This document shows, in pieces, positions 7,625 through 10,512 of a DNA stretch of 10,512 bases. A model generated the notes under the pieces. That model made no database searches and was not told the origin of the DNA. It saw only the letters and a program-made list of their open reading frames with translations. The position numbers and the translations under genes were made by a program. Origin of the DNA: CS4-C045 sp964347545 (GTDB lineage Bacteria; Planctomycetota; Planctomycetia; Pirellulales; UBA7805); NCBI GenBank assembly GCA_964347545.1, contig CAYFZZ010000227.1, positions 1 to 10,512 of the forward strand, read 5' to 3'. How positions within the stretch are numbered: the first letter of the stretch is position 1; each line of letters starts with the position of its first letter.

Positions 7625-7644
7625 TCGAGCGGCCCTGGCGCCAC

Positions 7645-8337
7645 TCAAGCGGCGTCGTCTGACGAGGCGGCGTTGGTCGGCGCGTGGTCGGTCTCTTTCT
7701 GTGGGTCGAGCTGTGGGTGGAGCTCCGGTTCTGGCTCGCGCGATTCTGGCGGACCGTTCAGAATCTGGTCCGCCTCCAGGTGCGCTTCGACCGCCAGGAG
7801 GATCTCTTTGATCGGTTTGAAGTCGTACTTGAAATCGTCCAGCACCAGCCGGGCCTTTCGACCGTCCTGGTCGTAGTGGACTCGAGCGATCCCCTTGTCC
7901 TTCCACTGTTTCTTATCGAGGCTGACAATTTGATCGTAGTATAGCGCCTGGTCCCAGCTGGTATTCAGCCCGCTCTCGTCGGCTTCGACCCACCGCCCCC
8001 AGTTGCGGACCAAGAAGTAGAGGAACAGCAGTCCCACCGGCGCGATCGAGGCGACCATGATGTATTGCATGGCGATATCGTACTTGGTTTTGGGCGGGCC
8101 GGGATCTTCCAGGGGCCAGCCGTGATCGCTGGCCACCATGTCCCAGTGCATCTGCTCGCGCTCGTCCATCAGCTCGTCTTCCCCCGCCAGCTCCTGGTAC
8201 TTCAACGCTCGTTCACGTTGCTGGGGGTAACCGACCGAGCCGTCGTAGAGCGCCCACAGGGCGAACCCGGTGGACACCACGGCCACGGCGGCTAGTCTGA
8301 GCACGAAACCTTTCGCGATATGAGCTCGAATGGGCAT
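7645..8337 (-). CDS. Conserved-type membrane protein with two helices and a PH-like cytosolic domain (function unknown)
   Basis: I cannot name this protein; it looks like a hypothetical membrane protein of planctomycetes. The 230-residue product has a first membrane helix at about 11-31 (FVLRLAAVAVVSTGFALWAL). A polar loop rich in Glu, Asp and Trp spans 35-88, with MHWDM and DHGWPLEDPGPP. A second helix lies at about 93-110 (IMVASIAPVGLLFLYFLV). The segment 112-188, with GRWVEADESGL, WDQALYYDQIVSLDKKQW and KGIARVHYDQDG, has the strand-rich pattern of bacterial PH-like domains and ends in an amphipathic helix. The last 35 residues are Pro/Glu/Asp-rich with an EPEPEL run. The ATG at 8337 is preferred over that at 8418 because GGAG (8349-8346) lies eight bases upstream and the 27 extra residues look like leader sequence. 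The gene follows purH after 154 bases. The PH assignment is inference. Confidence 0.8.
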   Translation of the reverse strand: MPIRAHIAKGFVLRLAAVAVVSTGFALWALYDGSVGYPQQRERALKYQELAGEDELMDEREQMHWDMVASDHGWPLEDPGPPKTKYDIAMQYIMVASIAPVGLLFLYFLVRNWGRWVEADESGLNTSWDQALYYDQIVSLDKKQWKDKGIARVHYDQDGRKARLVLDDFKYDFKPIKEILLAVEAHLEADQILNGPPESREPEPELHPQLDPQKETDHAPTNAASSDDAA

Positions 8338-8408
8338 CCGCCCTTCTCCCGCGAAAATGATCTCCAAGGTCGATGGCCACGACACCGTGCTGACGCGGCC
8401 CCAGTTCA

Positions 8409-8414
8409 AATATA
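8409..8414 (-). promoter_or_regulatory. Isolated -10-like hexamer upstream of the two-helix membrane protein
   Basis: TATATT on the minus strand matches five of six bases of the sigma-70 -10 consensus and lies 72 bases before the ATG at 8337, in an otherwise GC-rich spacer. No matching -35 hexamer is found at the usual distance, so this is a weak candidate for a separate promoter downstream of purH. Confidence 0.2.
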
Positions 8415-8461
8415 GCACCGGGCTGGTCGCGAGGCGAGCATTCGTCTTCGCGCGGGGGGGG

Positions 8462-8493
8462 AAGATCCTGCCTGGTCTGGCCAGCGGGATCTT
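8462..8493 (-). terminator. Hairpin at the purH stop codon, probable terminator
   Basis: The arms AAGATCC (8462-8468) and GGATCTT (8487-8493) are perfectly complementary. They enclose an inner CTGG/CCAG stem (8472-8475 with 8481-8484), giving about eleven pairs with a small internal irregularity. The first two bases of the purH TAA stop belong to the arm. On the transcript the hairpin is followed by a run of C and not U, so intrinsic termination is uncertain. It could also protect the 3' end. Confidence 0.45.
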
Positions 8494-10069
8494 AATGTTT
8501 GAAGTGGCGGCGGCCGGTGAAGATCATGGGCAGTTGGTGAGCATCGCAGGCGGCGATCACCTGGGCATCGCGTCGGGAACCGCCCGGTTGGATCACGGCC
8601 GTCACGCCGGCGGTGGCGGCGGCTTCGATCGAGTCGGGGAAGGGGAAGAAGGCATCGCTGGCCAGCACGCTGCCCGCGGCCCGCGGGCCCGCTTTGCGGA
8701 TCGCGATCTCGACGGCATCCACGCGGCTCATCTGCCCCGCACCCACGCCACACAAAGCCCGCTCGCACGCCAACACGATGGCATTCGACTTCACGCTGCG
8801 GACCATGGTCCAGGCAAACCGCAAATCGGCCAGTTGAGCATCGGTGGGCTGCGGCTGGGTCACCACCTGCCACTGGGCCTCGTCGTCCGGCTGGTCATCC
8901 GCTTCTTGGACCAACATCCCGCCGGCAATCTGGCGGTATTGTCGGCCGGCCGACGCGTCGCTCAGCGGACCCACTTCCAGCAGACGCACGCTGGCCTTCC
9001 ATTTGGGCCGCGTGGTCAGGATCTCGACCGCCGCCGGGTCGAAGGCGGGGGCCACGATGGCCTCCACAAACTTGTCCGGTTCCACCAGCAGTTCGGCCGT
9101 CGCCGCCTCCAGCGGCTGGTTAAAACCCAGCACCGACCCGAAGGCGCTGACCGGATCCCCGGCAAAAGCCTGGCGAGCGGCATCGACCTGCCGGGGGGCC
9201 ACGGCCGCCCCGCAGGGGTTATTGTGCTTGATCACCACCGCGCCCGAGGCGGGCAGCAGGCCAGCGATCGCCAGGGCACTGTCCAGGTCCAGAAGGTTGT
9301 TGTACGAGAGTTCCTTGCCGTGCAGCTGGCGAGCGGTCACCAGGTTGTTGCCCACCGCCTGCAGATCGGCGTAGAGCGCGGCCTGCTGATGAGGATTTTC
9401 GCCATACCGCAGCTCGGCGCGGCGGCTCAGCGCCAGCTGCCACGATTCCGGAAACGCGGGCGAGGCAGCTCCCTCGGCACGGGCCGCCAGAAACTCGTGG
9501 ATGGCCCGGTCGTAGTGGGCCGTCCGCTGGAAAGCGGCCACGGCCAGGCGGCGACGCAAAGCGGGGCTGGTACCACCCGTCTGGCGGAGCTCTGCCAGGA
9601 TCTGATCGTACTGCTGAGGATCCGTGGCGATTGTGGTAAAGGCATGGTTCTTGGCCGCCGCACGGATCAAGGTGGGACCGCCAATGTCGATGTTTTCAAT
9701 CGCCTCGTCCCAGGAAACGTCCGAATCAGCGACGGTCGCTTCGAAGGGATAGAGGTTCACCACAACCAGGGGAAACGTGAGGATCTCGTGCTGGGCCAGC
9801 ACGGCCATGTCGTCCGGCCGGTCGTGCCGGCAGAGAATGCCGCCATGCACCTTGGGATGCAGCGTTTTGAGCCGCCCATCCATCAGCTCGGGAAAGCCGG
9901 TGTAGTCCGACACGTCCCGGACCGCCAACCCCGCTTGTTCCAGTTCCCGCCGCGTCCCGCCCGTACTGAAAATCTCTACCCCCGCCGCATGCAACCCTTC
10001 AGCCAGTTCCACCAGCCCCCGCTTGTCGCTGACACTGATCAGGGCTCGGTCAATCCGGGGTGACGACAT
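8492..10069 (-). CDS. purH: Bifunctional AICAR transformylase / IMP cyclohydrolase
   Basis: PurH catalyses the last two steps of de novo IMP synthesis: formylation of AICAR with 10-formyl-tetrahydrofolate, then ring closure to IMP. The 525-residue length is normal. The N-terminal cyclohydrolase domain (1-200) shows ISVSDKRGL (11-19), STGGT (35-39), DGRLKTLHPKVHGGIL (64-79), NLYPFE (105-110) and ENIDIGGPTLIRAAAKNH (125-142). The transformylase domain (about 201-525) shows RYGENPHQ (221-228), LSYNNLLD (254-261), KHNNPCG (281-287) with the catalytic Lys-His pair, DPVSAFGS, KSNAIVLA, SDAFFPFPDSIE (471-482), QPGGSRRD and the typical C-terminus RRHFKH. Both active sites appear intact. The start at 10069 gives the family N-terminus (RIDRALISVSDKRGL); the open frame runs on upstream but is not PurH-like. 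No Shine-Dalgarno sequence lies directly before this ATG, while a strong one 61 bases upstream serves a different frame. Confidence 0.98.
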   Translation of the reverse strand: MSSPRIDRALISVSDKRGLVELAEGLHAAGVEIFSTGGTRRELEQAGLAVRDVSDYTGFPELMDGRLKTLHPKVHGGILCRHDRPDDMAVLAQHEILTFPLVVVNLYPFEATVADSDVSWDEAIENIDIGGPTLIRAAAKNHAFTTIATDPQQYDQILAELRQTGGTSPALRRRLAVAAFQRTAHYDRAIHEFLAARAEGAASPAFPESWQLALSRRAELRYGENPHQQAALYADLQAVGNNLVTARQLHGKELSYNNLLDLDSALAIAGLLPASGAVVIKHNNPCGAAVAPRQVDAARQAFAGDPVSAFGSVLGFNQPLEAATAELLVEPDKFVEAIVAPAFDPAAVEILTTRPKWKASVRLLEVGPLSDASAGRQYRQIAGGMLVQEADDQPDDEAQWQVVTQPQPTDAQLADLRFAWTMVRSVKSNAIVLACERALCGVGAGQMSRVDAVEIAIRKAGPRAAGSVLASDAFFPFPDSIEAAATAGVTAVIQPGGSRRDAQVIAACDAHQLPMIFTGRRHFKH

Positions 10070-10124
10070 GGCCAGGGCGAGGTGAGGGGCGTGCGCGGGG
10101 TCGCCGCGGGGCGATCGACCGCAC
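10050..10124 (-). CDS. Possible 24-codon leader frame overlapping the purH start
   Basis: A GTG at 10124-10122 is preceded by a perfect AAGGAG (10135-10130) with a five-base spacing, the best ribosome-binding site in the window. The frame reads 24 codons to a TGA at 10052-10050 and runs past the purH ATG (10069-10067) in another frame, overlapping it by 20 bases. The peptide would begin MRSIAPRRPRARPSPRPG, with six Arg and six Pro among 24 residues. No in-frame ATG, GTG or TTG for purH lies between the AAGGAG and the purH ATG, so this site cannot serve purH directly. A leader peptide with translational coupling is inference; Arg/Pro codons are common by chance in GC-rich DNA. Confidence 0.35.
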   Translation of the reverse strand: MRSIAPRRPRARPSPRPGHVVTPD

Positions 10125-10129
10125 GAAAA

Positions 10130-10135
10130 CTCCTT
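10130..10135 (-). promoter_or_regulatory. Strong Shine-Dalgarno AAGGAG in the purH leader
   Basis: AAGGAG lies five bases before the GTG at 10124 and 60 bases before the purH ATG. It fits the small leader frame and not purH itself, whose ATG is preceded by pyrimidine-rich sequence. Confidence 0.45.
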
Positions 10136-10164
10136 CTTTACGCCCTCGACCCGCCGACCGTCAA
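10135..10164 (-). promoter_or_regulatory. Weak sigma-70-like promoter candidate for purH
   Basis: TTGACG (10164-10159) matches five of six bases of the -35 consensus. After an 18-base spacer, TAAAGA (10140-10135) matches the -10 consensus at only three positions. If used, transcription would start around the bases just before the GTG at 10124 and would remove the AAGGAG, so this promoter and the leader frame's Shine-Dalgarno sequence are competing readings. Confidence 0.2.
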
Positions 10165-10215
10165 GAGGCCGCCGGGAACCAGGGCCGACCCCAAGGCATC
10201 CCGGCTGCAGGATGA

Positions 10216-10240
10216 GGGATGCGGGTTGCGGGATGCGGGG
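10216..10240 (+). other. Potential G-quadruplex motif 1 in the heptamer array
   Basis: G-runs at 10216-10218, 10223-10225, 10230-10232 and 10237-10240 are separated by the four-base loops ATGC, TTGC and ATGC. This is an exactly regular G3N4 pattern with a seven-base period. Confidence 0.65.
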
Positions 10241-10290
10241 CGCGCGATGCGGGTTTCGCGATGCGGATGCGGTTACGGGAGGCGAGTCCC

Positions 10291-10314
10291 GGGATGCGGG
10301 ATGTCGGGTGCGGG
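10291..10314 (+). other. Potential G-quadruplex motif 2 in the heptamer array
   Basis: G-runs at 10291-10293, 10298-10300, 10306-10308 and 10312-10314 are separated by loops of four, five and three bases (ATGC, ATGTC, TGC). It is a less regular copy of the first motif. Confidence 0.55.
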
Positions 10315-10328
10315 TTTCGTCATGCAGG

Positions 10329-10350
10329 GGACGGGCAGGAGTGCCCGTCC
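10329..10350. repeat. REP-like palindrome, nine-pair stem
   Basis: GGACGGGCA (10329-10337) and TGCCCGTCC (10342-10350) pair perfectly around a GGAG loop. The following TACG makes the minus-strand copy begin TAGGACGGGC, close in style to the TAGGCCCGC palindrome at 4924-4943. Such elements can be mobilised by REP-associated tyrosine transposases; none is in the window. Confidence 0.65.
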
Positions 10351-10372
10351 TACGAGCATCTCGATCTCCATT

Positions 10373-10389
10373 CAACCGCAGAGCGGTTG
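10373..10389. repeat. Short palindrome, seven-pair stem
   Basis: CAACCGC (10373-10379) and GCGGTTG (10383-10389) pair perfectly around an AGA loop. It is followed by an AT-richer GCAATTAG spacer leading into the next palindrome. Confidence 0.55.
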
Positions 10390-10399
10390 CAGCAATTAG

Positions 10400-10427
10400 C
10401 CGGAGGTAAGCGCAGCGCCACCTCCGG
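10400..10427. repeat. Palindrome, eight-pair stem with 12-base loop
   Basis: CCGGAGGT (10400-10407) and ACCTCCGG (10420-10427) pair perfectly. The loop contains a small GCGC-A-GCGC self-complementary element. Confidence 0.6.
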
Positions 10428-10449
10428 AGACACGGATACCCCCAAAAAT

Positions 10450-10466
10450 GCATCCCGAAGGGATGC
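10450..10466. repeat. Compact hairpin, seven-pair stem with GAA loop
   Basis: GCATCCC (10450-10456) and GGGATGC (10460-10466) pair perfectly around GAA; on the minus strand the loop is TTC within CTTCGG. It sits at the junction with the second heptamer block. Confidence 0.65.
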
Positions 10467-10475
10467 CAGCTATGC

Positions 10476-10499
10476 GGGTTGCGGGTTGCGGGGTGCGGG
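10476..10499 (+). other. Potential G-quadruplex motif 3 near the window edge
   Basis: G-runs at 10476-10478, 10483-10485, 10490-10493 and 10497-10499 are separated by loops TTGC, TTGC and TGC. The array may continue past the right edge. Confidence 0.6.
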
Positions 10500-10512
10500 A
10501 TACCGCCACGGG

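Larger units (their letters stand above)
7005..7644. other. 640-base spacer without a convincing gene
   Basis: This stretch separates the starts and ends of two minus-strand genes. It holds a 14-base tandem duplication (7108-7134), three spaced A-tract motifs (7190-7238), a doubtful 61-codon frame (7358-7543) and a G-run cluster (7575-7624). Open frames on the plus strand here have no recognisable protein character. The promoter of the DUF389 gene should lie in the lower half, but no pair of -35/-10 boxes stands out. Confidence 0.6.
10201..10512. repeat. Intergenic repeat mosaic: degenerate heptamers around four palindromes
   Basis: No gene is visible here. Seven consecutive 7-base units close to GGATGCG or GGTTGCG fill 10217-10265, with looser copies to about 10320. 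The same unit returns at 10470-10497 up to near the window edge. Between the two blocks lie four separate inverted repeats (10329-10466). The pattern, including the GCATCCC-GAA-GGGATGC element, resembles dispersed intergenic repeats of Pirellulales planctomycetes, from memory and not from a search. Confidence 0.7.

Noticed and set aside
8330..10063. 577-codon open frame on the plus strand opposite purH
   Set aside because: The minus strand carries a full PurH with both active-site motif sets. The antisense product is Gly/His/Arg-rich and matches nothing; it is a shadow.
10070..10453. Long N-terminal extension of PurH into the repeat region
   Set aside because: The extension is translated repeat and leader sequence. 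The family N-terminus starts at the Met at 10069.
10201..10512. CRISPR array
   Set aside because: The repeats are 7-base tandem units and unrelated palindromes with no constant repeat/unique spacer structure, and no cas gene is present.

Overview
This GC-rich window most likely comes from a planctomycete, probably of the Pirellulales type. The evidence is the overall sequence character of the proteins (a planctomycete-style 3-hydroxyacyl-CoA dehydrogenase, TypA, PurH and a small two-helix membrane protein), the GC-rich third codon positions that create long antisense open frames, and a dense cluster of palindromic and G-rich intergenic repeats. The assignment is inference from pattern recognition, not from a search.

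Left half, plus strand (2-4909): the C-terminal part of a 3-hydroxyacyl-CoA dehydrogenase (beta-oxidation multifunctional type) enters from the left edge. It is followed by a complete typA/bipA translational GTPase and a complete long-chain acyl-CoA ligase. The first and third genes would act in one pathway: the ligase activates fatty acids to acyl-CoA and the dehydrogenase carries out the third step of beta-oxidation. TypA is a ribosome-associated GTPase with no evident metabolic link. Each gene has 155-170 bases in front of it, so a tight operon is not indicated.

Right half, minus strand (10124-4941): a possible 24-codon leader frame overlaps the start of purH, the bifunctional enzyme of the last two steps of de novo purine synthesis. 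Downstream lie a 230-residue two-helix membrane protein, a 640-base spacer holding only a doubtful 61-residue membrane microprotein, and a 687-residue protein with two universal-stress-like domains fused to a DUF389 membrane domain. The DUF389 gene converges with the acyl-CoA ligase, with only 31 bases between their stop codons and a palindrome filling that gap.

Right edge (10201-10512): a non-coding mosaic of degenerate heptamers with three potential G-quadruplex motifs surrounds four perfect inverted repeats upstream of purH. I find no tRNA, rRNA, CRISPR array, transposase or phage gene. The genes are mostly housekeeping. The parts worth a second look are the purH leader with its overlapping small frame, the repeat mosaic, hairpins that contain stop codons, and the stress-domain/DUF389 fusion.
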